Shown in pieces: positions 16,315-25,526 of a stretch of 64,000 bases of DNA (the stretch's first letter is position 1; every line of letters starts with the position of its first letter). The position numbers were made by a program, and so were the translations under genes. The stretch is taken from positions 620,001 to 684,000 of the forward strand of contig NZ_JABBGC010000001.1 in NCBI RefSeq assembly GCF_012927205.1. Direction: 5' to 3'. Under the pieces are notes generated by a model, which made no database searches, was not told the DNA's origin, and saw only the letters and a program-made list of their open reading frames with translations. The DNA comes from Chitinophaga fulva. Lineage in GTDB: Bacteria; Bacteroidota; Bacteroidia; Chitinophagales; Chitinophagaceae.

Positions 16315-18054
16315 ATGGCTTTTGAAATTAAAAAACAGGCTAAGCTTTATGATGTTTGTATTGTTGGTTCGGGTGCCGGCGGCGGCATGGCAGCCAAAGT
16401 ATTATCAGAAGCCGGGCTTAAAGTAGCGCTCCTGGAAGCGGGGCCAAAATATGATCCGGCAGACCCGGAGCAGGCGACTCAACTGAAATGGCCCTATGAA
16501 TCTCCCAGAAGAGGCGCCAGCACTACCCGCGCTTTCGGCGATTTTGATGCCGCCTACGGCGGATGGCAGATTGACGGTGAACCATATACGAAAAAGAACG
16601 GGACTGAATTCGACTGGTTCCGCTCCCGCATGCTGGGAGGACGTACCAACCACTGGGGACGTATTTCCCTTCGTTTTGGAGAACGCGATTTCAAACATAA
16701 AAGTTATGACGGACTGGGAGACGACTGGCCTATCAGTTACGAGGATGTAGCACCGTATTATGACAGGGTAGATAAATTGATCGGTGTATTCGGCTCCAAA
16801 GAAAACCTGCCCAATGAACCGGACGGTTTCTTCCTCCCTCCTCCCAAACCAAGAATGCACGAGCTGATGGTAAAACGCGCCGGTGAAAAAATGGGCCTCC
16901 CCGTTATTCCCGCCCGCTTGTCTATCCTTACCCGCTCCGTCAATAAAGACCGCAGCCCATGTTTCTATTGCAGTCAGTGTAACCGTGGCTGTACCGTGTA
17001 CGGCGATTTCTCCTCTTCTTCCGTGTTGGTAAAACCCGCCATGAAAAGCGGGCATGTAGACCTCTACACCAACGCCATGGTACGGGAAGTACTCACCGAT
17101 GATAGCGGTAAAGCCACCGGTGTAGCCTATATTGATAAAGCAGACATGCAGGAATACTCCGTTAACGCCCGCGTGGTGGTACTTGCCGCCAGCGCCTGCG
17201 AATCGGCCCGGCTGCTTCTCAATTCCAAATCCGCCAAACATCCCAACGGTCTTGCCAACTCCAGCGGCGTAGTCGGCAAATACCTGCACGACTCCACCGG
17301 CGCATCCCGCAGCGGCTTCGTTCCTGCCCTGATGGACCGTAAACGTTACAACGAAGATGGCGTAGGCGGCATGCACCTCTATATTCCATGGTGGGCCGAC
17401 AATAAAAAACTGGACTTCGCCCGCGGTTACCACATCGAAATGGGCGGCGGTATGAATATGCCATCTTACGGATACGGTTTCGGCATGGAGCGCATGAATG
17501 GCAAATATCCCGGCCGTGACGGCAAACCCAAAGCTGCCGGCGGTTATGGCGCCTCCCTGAAAGACGACTACCGCCGTTACTTCGGCGCCCATATCGGCTT
17601 TGCCGGTAGAGGTGAATGTATCGCGCGGGAAGATAACTACTGCGAAATAGATCCTAATGTGGTAGATAAATACGGCATTCCTGTACTGCGATTCCACTAC
17701 ACCTGGAGCGATCATGAAGTGAAACAGGCAAAACACATGCAGGACACATTCGAACAACTGATTGTTGAGATGGGCGGTGTTCCTTCCGGTACCAAACCCG
17801 GAGAAGACACCAAATACGGACTGGAAAATCCCGGCCGTATTATCCACGAAGTGGGCACCACCCGCATGGGCGACAATCCTGCTACTTCCGTGCTGAATAA
17901 ATTCAACCAGGCACACGAAGTAAAAAACCTGTTCGTGGTAGATGGCGGCGCCTTCGTGTCACAGGCCGATAAAAATCCGACCTGGACCATCCTCGCCCTC
18001 TCCTGGCGCACATCAGACTATATCGTGGAGCAGCTGAAAAAACAAAACATTTAA
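16315..18054 (+). CDS. GMC oxidoreductase with four-Cys motif (large subunit)
   Basis: A 579-residue flavoprotein of the glucose-methanol-choline family. The FAD loop GSGAGGGMAAKVL is at 18-30. Also present are RSRMLGGRTNHWG (104-116) and the C-terminal pair His511 (HEVGTTRMG) and Asn554 (DKNPTWTI). A cluster CFYCSQCNRGC puts Cys at 216, 219, 222 and 226. FAD-glucose and glucoside-3-dehydrogenases carry a hinge [3Fe-4S] cluster in this position. The protein has no signal peptide; it could be exported together with the downstream Tat-like small subunit. It probably oxidises a sugar or sugar acid and passes electrons outward. It is adjacent to the small subunit (23 nt gap), then a Gfo/Idh protein. 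Substrate is unknown. Confidence 0.85.
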   Translation: MAFEIKKQAKLYDVCIVGSGAGGGMAAKVLSEAGLKVALLEAGPKYDPADPEQATQLKWPYESPRRGASTTRAFGDFDAAYGGWQIDGEPYTKKNGTEFDWFRSRMLGGRTNHWGRISLRFGERDFKHKSYDGLGDDWPISYEDVAPYYDRVDKLIGVFGSKENLPNEPDGFFLPPPKPRMHELMVKRAGEKMGLPVIPARLSILTRSVNKDRSPCFYCSQCNRGCTVYGDFSSSSVLVKPAMKSGHVDLYTNAMVREVLTDDSGKATGVAYIDKADMQEYSVNARVVVLAASACESARLLLNSKSAKHPNGLANSSGVVGKYLHDSTGASRSGFVPALMDRKRYNEDGVGGMHLYIPWWADNKKLDFARGYHIEMGGGMNMPSYGYGFGMERMNGKYPGRDGKPKAAGGYGASLKDDYRRYFGAHIGFAGRGECIAREDNYCEIDPNVVDKYGIPVLRFHYTWSDHEVKQAKHMQDTFEQLIVEMGGVPSGTKPGEDTKYGLENPGRIIHEVGTTRMGDNPATSVLNKFNQAHEVKNLFVVDGGAFVSQADKNPTWTILALSWRTSDYIVEQLKKQNI

Positions 18055-18077
18055 TCATCTAGCCAAAAAATAACCAA

Positions 18078-18764
18078 ATGGATAGAAGAGAATCCCTTAA
18101 AGCCCTTGCGCTGGGAACTTTATCTGTAGGCACCATCTTATCCGCCACCGGTTGTGAAGACAAAAAAACCACCGGCGAAAAAAAAGCAGGTAACGCCGCC
18201 GGCTACGGACGCACGCCGGACGAAGCAGAGCGGGACAAAGCCCTGACAGAAGAAAAATTCTTCACCCCGGAAGAAATGAAGACCATCACCATCCTGGCTG
18301 ATATCATCATTCCGGCTGACGAACATTCCGGTAGCGCTTCCGATGCCAAAGTGCCAGAATTCATTGAGTTTATCGTAAAAGATATACCTGAGCATAAACT
18401 GCCCATGCGTGGCGGCCTGCGCTGGCTGGATGTTCAATGTGCCAAACGGTACAATAAATCCTTTGCCGAATGCAGCCCGGAACAACGTATTGCCATCGTG
18501 GACCTGATTGCTTATCCGGAAAAGGCAACACCCGAAAACAGCCAGGGCGTAGCATTCTTCAACCGCATGCGCAACCTGACCGCCACCGGTTTCTTCACCA
18601 GTAAAATAGGCATCAAGGACCTCGGCTATGTAGGCAATACCCCTAACGAGTGGGATGGCGTACCGGCAGATGTGTTGAAACAATACGGTTATGCTTACGA
18701 CGAGAAAACCCTGGCCACCTGCCTCAAAATAGAAGACAGAGGCAAGATCATGACCTGGGATTAA
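18078..18764 (+). CDS. Gluconate 2-dehydrogenase subunit 3 family protein
   Basis: A 228-residue partner subunit. The N-terminus is DRRESLKALALGTLS, a twin-arginine-like signal with Ser in place of the usual Phe. It is followed by LSATGCEDKK, a possible lipobox or Tat cleavage site. The conserved body begins FFTPEEMKTITILADIIIPAD, typical of the family. In known enzymes this subunit binds the GMC large subunit and guides it across the membrane. The 23-nt gap to the upstream gene supports one heterodimer. It lacks heme motifs (CxxCH), so a separate cytochrome or quinone must accept electrons. Confidence 0.88.
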   Translation: MDRRESLKALALGTLSVGTILSATGCEDKKTTGEKKAGNAAGYGRTPDEAERDKALTEEKFFTPEEMKTITILADIIIPADEHSGSASDAKVPEFIEFIVKDIPEHKLPMRGGLRWLDVQCAKRYNKSFAECSPEQRIAIVDLIAYPEKATPENSQGVAFFNRMRNLTATGFFTSKIGIKDLGYVGNTPNEWDGVPADVLKQYGYAYDEKTLATCLKIEDRGKIMTWD

Positions 18765-18904
18765 ATAAACGTTATGAATGATGAATCCGGAGCATCAATT
18801 GACAGGCGGACATAGAAAAACAGGCTTCGCCTTTTATCTTCGCCCCTGCAATCCGCGACTCATCATTATCCGCGATTAATAAGTACCTAAAAAGAATATC
18901 ACTC

Positions 18905-20356
18905 ATGGTTCCAGAAAAAAAGAGCGGGAACAACCAGGTGTCCCGCAGATCATTCCTGAGAAACGGCGCACTGGCAGCCGCAGGTTTCATGATCGTTCCA
19001 CGTCATGTACTGGGTAGAGGTTTTACCGCACCAAGCGACCGTCTGCGTGTTGCCGGTATCGGTGTTGGCGGTAAAGGCTACAGCGATCTTACCGGATTTG
19101 CCGCAGGCCCTGCCGATATTGCTTACCTCTGCGACGTAGACACTCGTCGTGCAGCCGAAGCCGTTAAAAAATTCCCGAAAGCGAAGTTCTATGCCGACTT
19201 CCGGGAGATGTTCGATAAAGAGCACAAAAATTTCGATGCGGTTTCTGTGTCCACGCCGGACCATCAGCACGCTGTAGCCGCCATGGGCGCTATGCAGCTG
19301 AAGAAACACGTATATGTGCAGAAGCCACTGACACATGATATCTATGAAGCGCGTATGCTTACGCAAGGCGCTCAGAAACATAAAGTGGTCAGCCAGATGG
19401 GTAACCAGGGCGCTTCCGGCGATGGTGTACGTCAACTGATGGAATGGTACAACGCCGGCCTGATCGGAGATGTACACACCGTATACTGCTGGACAGACCG
19501 TCCCGTTTGGCCGCAGGGTATTGCATGGCCTACCGGTAAAGCTGAAGTGCCCAAAGAACTGAACTGGGACCTGTGGCTGGGTACCGCGCCTAAAAAAGAT
19601 TATGTAGACAACCTCGTGCCGTTCAACTGGCGCGGCTGGTGGGACTACGGTACCGGCGCTATCGGCGACATGGGCTGTCATATCATTGAACCACCTTTCC
19701 GCGTACTGGGCCTCGGCTACCCCACTTCCGTAGAGTGCAGTGTAGGCAGCGTTTACGTAGGTGAATTCACCCGTGGCTACTTCCCGGAAAGCTGCCCTCC
19801 TTCTTCTCATGTGATCATGAAATTCCCTGGTAAAAACGGCAAGGAAATCACACTGCACTGGATGGACGGCGGTATTCAACCGGAGCGCCCTGAAGAGCTG
19901 GGCCCCAATGAAGTGATGGGCGACGGCGGCAACGGCGCCATCTTCATCGGTGATAAAGGCAAAATGATGTGCGGTACTTACGGTATGTACCCCAAACTGC
20001 TGCCTACTTCCCGCAGCACCGAAGTGAATGTGCCGCAAACCATTGCCCGCGTACCGGAAGGACACTATGTGCAATGGGTAAACGCAGCCATTGCCGGTTA
20101 CAACAGCAAACAGGCCAAAACACTCAGCTCTCCATTCGAGATCGCTGGCCCGCTGACCGAAACTATCCTGATGGCCAACCTGGCTATCCGCAGCTTCGAT
20201 ATCCGCAAGGCTAAAGCTTCCGGGAAAGGATACGACTACCCCGGACGCTACATCAAACTGCTCTGGGATGGCGCCAATATGAAGATCACCAACTTCGATG
20301 AAGCTAACCAGTTTGTGAAACGCACCTACCGCGACGGCTGGTCACTCGGCGTTTAA
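18905..20356 (+). CDS. Exported Gfo/Idh/MocA family oxidoreductase
   Basis: A 483-residue NAD(P)-dependent-type oxidoreductase. A Tat-like signal SRRSFLRNGALAAAGF starts near residue 14. The Rossmann segment is RVAGIGVGGKGYSDL; the family motif VQKPLTHDIYEARML carries the catalytic-type lysine (usually EKP, here QKP). GAIGDMGCHIIEPPFRVLGL supplies the conserved DxGxH. Such exported members in Bacteroidota commonly act on sugars or glycosides with a tightly bound nicotinamide. It lies 140 nt after the small subunit and is convergent with susD, sharing the nested hairpin at 20361-20436. Substrate unknown. Confidence 0.85.
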   Translation: MVPEKKSGNNQVSRRSFLRNGALAAAGFMIVPRHVLGRGFTAPSDRLRVAGIGVGGKGYSDLTGFAAGPADIAYLCDVDTRRAAEAVKKFPKAKFYADFREMFDKEHKNFDAVSVSTPDHQHAVAAMGAMQLKKHVYVQKPLTHDIYEARMLTQGAQKHKVVSQMGNQGASGDGVRQLMEWYNAGLIGDVHTVYCWTDRPVWPQGIAWPTGKAEVPKELNWDLWLGTAPKKDYVDNLVPFNWRGWWDYGTGAIGDMGCHIIEPPFRVLGLGYPTSVECSVGSVYVGEFTRGYFPESCPPSSHVIMKFPGKNGKEITLHWMDGGIQPERPEELGPNEVMGDGGNGAIFIGDKGKMMCGTYGMYPKLLPTSRSTEVNVPQTIARVPEGHYVQWVNAAIAGYNSKQAKTLSSPFEIAGPLTETILMANLAIRSFDIRKAKASGKGYDYPGRYIKLLWDGANMKITNFDEANQFVKRTYRDGWSLGV

Positions 20357-20360
20357 TTAC

Positions 20361-20436
20361 GGAGATATTTGATTTAAATAAAAGAGGGAAGACCTTGATG
20401 GTCTTCCCTCGCCTTTTATATAGCCCAAATATCTCC
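20361..20436. terminator. Nested two-tier hairpin between Gfo/Idh and susD
   Basis: An inner perfect 11-bp stem (20384-20394 with 20400-20410, 5-nt loop) is enclosed by an outer perfect 11-bp stem (20361-20371 with 20426-20436). The inner stem has A-rich and T-rich flanks, so it can terminate in both directions. The outer arm ends one base before the susD stop codon. Confidence 0.75.
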
Positions 20437-22185
20437 TTATTTATACGGCACCTGTTGTTCCAGGTTGCTATTTTTTCTGATCTCAGCAGCAGGAATAGGC
20501 AACAGATAATCCTTGTCTTTAAACGTACGGCTCTGTATACTGATGGGTCGGTACACAAACGGGTGGTTGGCAATCTGTGATCCCAACACTTCAATGCCCT
20601 GGGCATTACCGTTGAAATAAGTCATCGCATCAGCTACCCAGCGGCGGGCATCAAAAAAACGATGCTCTTCATAAGCCAGCTCATATCTTCTTTCATACTT
20701 CAACACAGCTTTGAGCGCATCACCGGAAGCAGTGGTGGCAGGCATCCCCGCCCTGGTGCGCACAGCGTTCAGCGCAGGCAACGCATCTGCCTCCTCGCCC
20801 AGCCAGATGCTGGCCTCTGCATAGTTCAGCAGCACCTCCGCATAACGGATGAAAATCCAGTTCTGGTCACCGCGGAAAAACTGCGCGTCCAGGTTTTTGT
20901 CCATGAACTTGCGCAGGTAATAACCGGAGAAAGTACCATTCCAGTTTTCGATAGTGCTGTTGCGGGTATCCAATCCCCATACGCTGTCACGGCCACCATT
21001 TTTGGGTTCGTATTTGCCTGTTTGAATAATACCAATGGGATCTACTTCTGCACCATCTTTAGGACGTGGCTTCCATTTGGCGCCGTCATAGAGGATAGTG
21101 GCATAGAAACGCGGGTCACGGCCTACATAAGGTGCTTTAGCCTGATCGGCATTTGCCCAGGAAAACGCGGAACCATCCTTCATCTGGTAGCCCGTCACAA
21201 AGTTCTCCAGCGGCACATTACCACCCCAGTTGTGATAACCATTAGGTCCATTGTAAAGATCATGTGAAGTGCCCAACAGCGCCTTATCATATTGTTTGAT
21301 AAAAATCAGCTCTTTGTGGTCCTTATCGAGGAAGATGCGGCTGTAGTTTTCTGCTGCGGAATCTGTTGGGTGGTACAGCTCATAGATGCCCATGTCCATC
21401 ACCGCTTTAGCCGCATTTTTAGCTGCCCGTAAACGGTCAGTCTGGCTACCGGTGGTATAGCCCATCAACGGACTTTTTACGTTGACATTAAAGTAATCGC
21501 TGGCTGCATAGAGCAGTACCCTTGATTTCAGCGCCATGGCTGCGCCTTTGGTAACACGGCCTTTGTCTTTCGGCAACTCATACACCGCCGGCAGCAGTTT
21601 GGAGGCACTGTCGCATTCATCGGAGATAAATTTCACACAGGCTTCATAGGTAGCCCGTTTGATGTTCAGGATTTCCTGTTCATCTCCCTTTACATTAAAA
21701 GTCCTGGTGATCAGCGGCACACCACCATAGTATTTCACCAGCATGTGATAATACCAGGCACGCATAAAATGCACCTCACCCTTCATGGCGTTGCGTGTAG
21801 CATCATCGATGGGCGACTGATCAATTTTTTCGAAGAACATGTTACAGTTACGGATTTCCTTGTAGTGATTGTCCCAACGGGCGAAATCACTGAGCCGGCC
21901 GATATCATCAGGCGACACGTTACCCTGTACAACACGGGAGGTGTTATAATCGTGAATAAACCGGGCCTCATCTGTCATGGAGGCCAGCATTACTTCCTGG
22001 TATCCTGGACGCATCTGCACATAGAGGTCGTTCACAAACGCCTGTACCAGGCCTTTGTCTTTCCATACATCCGATTCCTCATATTCTGTCAGCGGCTTCT
22101 TTTCCAGGAAGTCTTTTTTACACGCAGCAGTGGCAAACAGTAATCCCGCCACTACTATATATTGTATGATGTTTGATTTTTTCAT
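20437..22185 (-). CDS. RagB/SusD family nutrient-binding lipoprotein
   Basis: A 582-residue outer-membrane lipoprotein. Lipobox is ATAAC with Cys22, followed by KKDFLEKKPLTEY, a standard SusD N-terminus. The family body shows FMRAWYYHMLVKYYGGVPLI (about 120-140), the classic SusD TPR-like region. Near the C-terminus are YERRYELAYEEHRFFDARRW and YLLPIPAAEIRKN. It caps the SusC pore and captures ligand at the cell surface. The reading frame extends eight codons upstream (22209), overlapping susC, but ATG 22185 gives a proper signal peptide. It lies 10 nt behind susC. No glycoside hydrolase is adjacent, so the substrate cannot be deduced. Confidence 0.92.
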   Translation of the reverse strand: MKKSNIIQYIVVAGLLFATAACKKDFLEKKPLTEYEESDVWKDKGLVQAFVNDLYVQMRPGYQEVMLASMTDEARFIHDYNTSRVVQGNVSPDDIGRLSDFARWDNHYKEIRNCNMFFEKIDQSPIDDATRNAMKGEVHFMRAWYYHMLVKYYGGVPLITRTFNVKGDEQEILNIKRATYEACVKFISDECDSASKLLPAVYELPKDKGRVTKGAAMALKSRVLLYAASDYFNVNVKSPLMGYTTGSQTDRLRAAKNAAKAVMDMGIYELYHPTDSAAENYSRIFLDKDHKELIFIKQYDKALLGTSHDLYNGPNGYHNWGGNVPLENFVTGYQMKDGSAFSWANADQAKAPYVGRDPRFYATILYDGAKWKPRPKDGAEVDPIGIIQTGKYEPKNGGRDSVWGLDTRNSTIENWNGTFSGYYLRKFMDKNLDAQFFRGDQNWIFIRYAEVLLNYAEASIWLGEEADALPALNAVRTRAGMPATTASGDALKAVLKYERRYELAYEEHRFFDARRWVADAMTYFNGNAQGIEVLGSQIANHPFVYRPISIQSRTFKDKDYLLPIPAAEIRKNSNLEQQVPYK

Positions 22186-22195
22186 GGCTTGTTGT

Positions 22196-25100
22196 TTAGA
22201 AAGTAACATTTAATCCCACATTATAAATCTTCGACTGCGGATAAAACTGGCCGCTGCCCATGGGCGCTTCCGGATCAAATATTTTTACGTTGTCGATCGT
22301 CACCAGGTTTTGACCACTCACATATACCCGCAGTTTTTGCAGGCCTATGCTCCTGATGGCTGACCCGGGAATGGTATATCCAAGCTCCACTGTTTTAAGA
22401 CGGGCATAGTCTGTTTTCCAGAACCAGAAAGTATTCTGGCGGTTTACCCAGTATTCGCGGTCGCGGTCATTAACCCTTGGCCAGGATGCGTTGATGTTGT
22501 CGGTTGTCCAACGGTCCTTGATATACGCTTCGGGGAAGTTGCCGATAAGGCCGGACTCTGTGTGCAGATATTGACTGGCACCGGTGGCGCCCTGCCATAA
22601 CATGGTGAAGTCGAAGTTTTTGTATTTGGCGCTCAGGGTAAGGCCGAATATCCAGGTTGGATTTTCAGTGCGGTTCACCCGGATACGGTCCAGGTCATCG
22701 ATGATGCCATTGCCATCAATGTCGGCAAAGATAACGTCACCAGCGCGGGCTCCGCTGATATGGGGAGACTTGTCTACTTCTTCCTGTGTTTTGTAGATGC
22801 CGATCGCTTTGTAGTACAGCGGTGCATCGATCATTCTGCCGGTTGATTTCTGCCATTCGGGAACATTCGGCACTTCATCCCAGAACAGGATTTTGTTTTG
22901 GGCATGGGTAACGGTACCGACTACTTCATAATGGAATTTGTTGATATCGTTTTTGTGTTTCAGGACAACTTCAAAACCTTTGTTTTCCACTTTGCCGATG
23001 TTTTCCTGCGGCAGCGTCATACCGGTATAAGCGGGCATGGACTGGCTACGGCTCACCAGGATGTTGGCGCGGCGGGTATAGAAATAATCCGCTTCTACGG
23101 ACAGTTTTTCACCCAGCAGCGAAGCTTCGATACCTACGTCGTAGTTATTGGCCATTTCCCAGGTGATGGCTTCGTTGGGAGAACGCATCTGGTAAATCCC
23201 TTTGTTCAGGTCTCCGCCGAACATCACGCCGCCATCGCTGAACCCGTATGTACTGAGGTACTGGAAAGACGGGATCTGATCATTCCCCATCTGGCCCCAT
23301 GAAGCACGGATTTTGAAGTAATCCACGGCACGCACCCCTTTTTTCCAGAAACCTTCATTAGACAGCACCCAGCCCACAGATGCGCCGGGGAAGAAACCAA
23401 AGCGGCTGTTGCGCGGGAAGTTCTGCGTACCGTCATAACGGGCGTTGAAGTCGAACAGGTAGGTTTCTTTATAGTTGTAGGAAACACGGCCAAAATAGTT
23501 TCTGCGTGCAAATGAGAAGCCCGTGCCACCGTTATTTTTCTCTTTATCGCCGCCGGCAAACAGCTGGTCGAGCTTATCACTGATAAAGTACCTGCGATTG
23601 GCCAGCATGGTGTCACCATCGAAAGTAGCCTGTTCAAAGGCGATGAAAGTGTTCAGGTTATGTTTTCCGAAAGAGCGTACATAATTCAGTTTCACGTTCA
23701 CCGTTGTCATACGGTTGCTATTGAAACTTTCATTCAGTTCCGGCGCGCTTACCCCTCTGGAAGCCGGGTTCAGCTTATGGTCCGGGCTGTTGGGATCAAG
23801 CGTGTAAAGCGTCCAGGGTTTTACCCATGTTTTGATGAAAGCAAAATTCTGATCATAGGCGAAGTTTCCATCGACAGACAGTCCCCTTACCCAGGGGATG
23901 TTTATGGTAGCGCCGAGGGTACCGTTGACTACATAGTTTTTATCATTGGTGTATCCAATAATATCGGTACTCGTTACCACCGGGTTGTCTCCGTATTCGA
24001 TGTCCGGTCCGGGGAGACCATTGGGCCAGATAGCATTTTCAGTGGGCCGTCCACGCATCAGGGAACGGAAAATAGAACCGGCAGAGCGGGGCGGAAAGTG
24101 CCTGTTTTCCAGTCTTCCTGCCAGGTCAAACCGCAGATGCACATTTTCGTTAACGTTCGCATCGAGGTTGGCCCTGATGTTCTGTTGTTTATAATAGGTA
24201 GCGCTGGACTTATAGATACCATCCTGGAAGAGGCTTCCGAGTGATACATAATAAGTCATTTTTTCTGAGCCGCCGCTGAGGGACAGGTCATGCCTGTTTT
24301 GCAGGGAGGTATTTTTGATCACCGCATCGTACCAGTTGGTGTTAGGATATAACCATGGATCGGAGCCATCACCAAATTTTTTGATCTGATCTTCCGAAAA
24401 GCGGGGCGCGTCGCCGCCATACTGCAGGATTTCATTGACCAGTCTGGCATAAGTGGGCGCATCCGCCATTTTAGGCAGGCGGGTGGGTGACACAAAAGAC
24501 TGGTTAAAGCCGTAATTGACAGTAGGCTTACCTATTTTTCCGCGTTTGGTGGTAACGAGAATAACGCCGTTGGCTGCACGGGAACCGTAGATAGCGGCAG
24601 CGGCGTCTTTCAATACCGACACGCTTTCAATATCTCCGGGGGCCAGGCGGGCAAAGCCTTCACGGGGAATACCGTCAATTACATACAGTGGTGTGCTGAC
24701 ACCAAGTGTACTGCGGCCGCGGATAAAAATACGGGAGTTGTCATTGCCCGGCTCGCCGCTGTTGTTGACCGCGATGATACCCGGAATACGTCCCACCAGT
24801 GAGTTGGAGATGTTCACGTTGGGAGACTGTTGCAGTTCGGCTCCTTTTACGGTGGCCACGGCGCCGGTTTTGGTCACTTTTTTCTGGGTGCCATACCCTA
24901 CCACTACGTATTCGTCCAGTGTTTTCTGGTTTTCCTTCAGGACAACGTTGATGGATGTACGGCCTTCCACTTTTACTTCCTGCGGATCATAGCCTACAAA
25001 CTGGAACACCAGTACGGCGTCTCTTTTAACGTCTTTCAGTGTGAAGCTTCCTTTTACGTCGGTAACGGCACCGCGCTGGCTGTCTTTCAACAGTACCGTT

Positions 25101-25261
25101 ACCCCCGGCAGGGGATTCCCGTTGACGTCCTTGACTTTACCTTCTACTGTTGGATTGGCCTGCTGCCACACCGCAGGCACTAAAGCCCTGGCAGCGACCG
25201 GCCCTGAGGAGGCGGCGGAAAGGCATAGCAATAGCATTGCCTTCGCATAACGTGGATTCAT
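22196..25261 (-). CDS. SusC/RagA family TonB-linked outer membrane protein
   Basis: A 1021-residue TonB-dependent porin. It has an N-terminal signal peptide (about 1-25) and a carboxypeptidase-regulatory-like domain (about 35-115, VEGKVKDVNGNPLPGVTVLL). The SusC signature TLDEYVVVGYGTQKK lies near 113-128, then the plug domain with SLVGRIPGIIAVNNSG and YVIDGIPREGF, and a beta-barrel ending in YNVGLNVTF. It imports an oligosaccharide or other large nutrient with TonB energy, in complex with the SusD protein. No N-terminal STN domain or FecR/sigma pair is present, so control is unlikely to be through that trans-envelope route. Upstream DNA has tandem repeats and a palindrome (25330-25382). Confidence 0.94.
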   Translation of the reverse strand: MNPRYAKAMLLLCLSAASSGPVAARALVPAVWQQANPTVEGKVKDVNGNPLPGVTVLLKDSQRGAVTDVKGSFTLKDVKRDAVLVFQFVGYDPQEVKVEGRTSINVVLKENQKTLDEYVVVGYGTQKKVTKTGAVATVKGAELQQSPNVNISNSLVGRIPGIIAVNNSGEPGNDNSRIFIRGRSTLGVSTPLYVIDGIPREGFARLAPGDIESVSVLKDAAAAIYGSRAANGVILVTTKRGKIGKPTVNYGFNQSFVSPTRLPKMADAPTYARLVNEILQYGGDAPRFSEDQIKKFGDGSDPWLYPNTNWYDAVIKNTSLQNRHDLSLSGGSEKMTYYVSLGSLFQDGIYKSSATYYKQQNIRANLDANVNENVHLRFDLAGRLENRHFPPRSAGSIFRSLMRGRPTENAIWPNGLPGPDIEYGDNPVVTSTDIIGYTNDKNYVVNGTLGATINIPWVRGLSVDGNFAYDQNFAFIKTWVKPWTLYTLDPNSPDHKLNPASRGVSAPELNESFNSNRMTTVNVKLNYVRSFGKHNLNTFIAFEQATFDGDTMLANRRYFISDKLDQLFAGGDKEKNNGGTGFSFARRNYFGRVSYNYKETYLFDFNARYDGTQNFPRNSRFGFFPGASVGWVLSNEGFWKKGVRAVDYFKIRASWGQMGNDQIPSFQYLSTYGFSDGGVMFGGDLNKGIYQMRSPNEAITWEMANNYDVGIEASLLGEKLSVEADYFYTRRANILVSRSQSMPAYTGMTLPQENIGKVENKGFEVVLKHKNDINKFHYEVVGTVTHAQNKILFWDEVPNVPEWQKSTGRMIDAPLYYKAIGIYKTQEEVDKSPHISGARAGDVIFADIDGNGIIDDLDRIRVNRTENPTWIFGLTLSAKYKNFDFTMLWQGATGASQYLHTESGLIGNFPEAYIKDRWTTDNINASWPRVNDRDREYWVNRQNTFWFWKTDYARLKTVELGYTIPGSAIRSIGLQKLRVYVSGQNLVTIDNVKIFDPEAPMGSGQFYPQSKIYNVGLNVTF

Positions 25262-25329
25262 AAATGAGATTTTTGGGTGATAAAAAATGCTACGTTTTAC
25301 TGTTTTTCAATAACGTATACTTATAACGT

Positions 25330-25368
25330 GATTTAGATTTTACAACAAGACTTAGTTTTTACAACAAG
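25330..25368. repeat. Two tandem 19-bp repeats upstream of susC
   Basis: Two head-to-tail copies of GAYTTAGWTTTTACAACAA: 25330-25348 and 25349-25367, then G. On the susC strand each contains TTGTTGTAAAA. The copies are 69-107 nt ahead of the susC start. Tandem same-orientation sites suggest a dimeric or cooperative activator. Confidence 0.6.
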
Positions 25369-25382
25369 TGTATTCAATACAC
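25368..25382. promoter_or_regulatory. Perfect 15-bp palindrome upstream of susC
   Basis: GTGTATTCAATACAC, arms of 7 bp around one base, directly abutting the tandem repeats. It is the size of a dimeric repressor operator. Binding protein unknown. Confidence 0.45.
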
Positions 25383-25478
25383 CAGGTAAGATATTCAGAA
25401 AAAGATTGATTTTTTTCTAAAAATAAGCGTGGTTTTGACGCCTTTTTTTAAAAGCATATATGCATAAAAGGAATATTT

Positions 25479-25486
25479 TATATTTG
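25479..25486 (+). promoter_or_regulatory. -7 promoter box for the 25527 lipoprotein
   Basis: TATATTTG is an exact TAnnTTTG, 41 nt before the ATG. The 10-bp palindrome GCATATATGC (25454-25463) occupies the place of the -33 element and could bind a regulator. Confidence 0.5.
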
Positions 25487-25526
25487 CATCTCCTTAGCGA
25501 ATTATTTATCAGCTATTTTCATCCCT

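Noticed and set aside
16405-17916. 503-codon minus-strand frame opposite the GMC gene
   Set aside because: Reverse image of a well-recognised enzyme; His/Val/Gly-rich with no family features.
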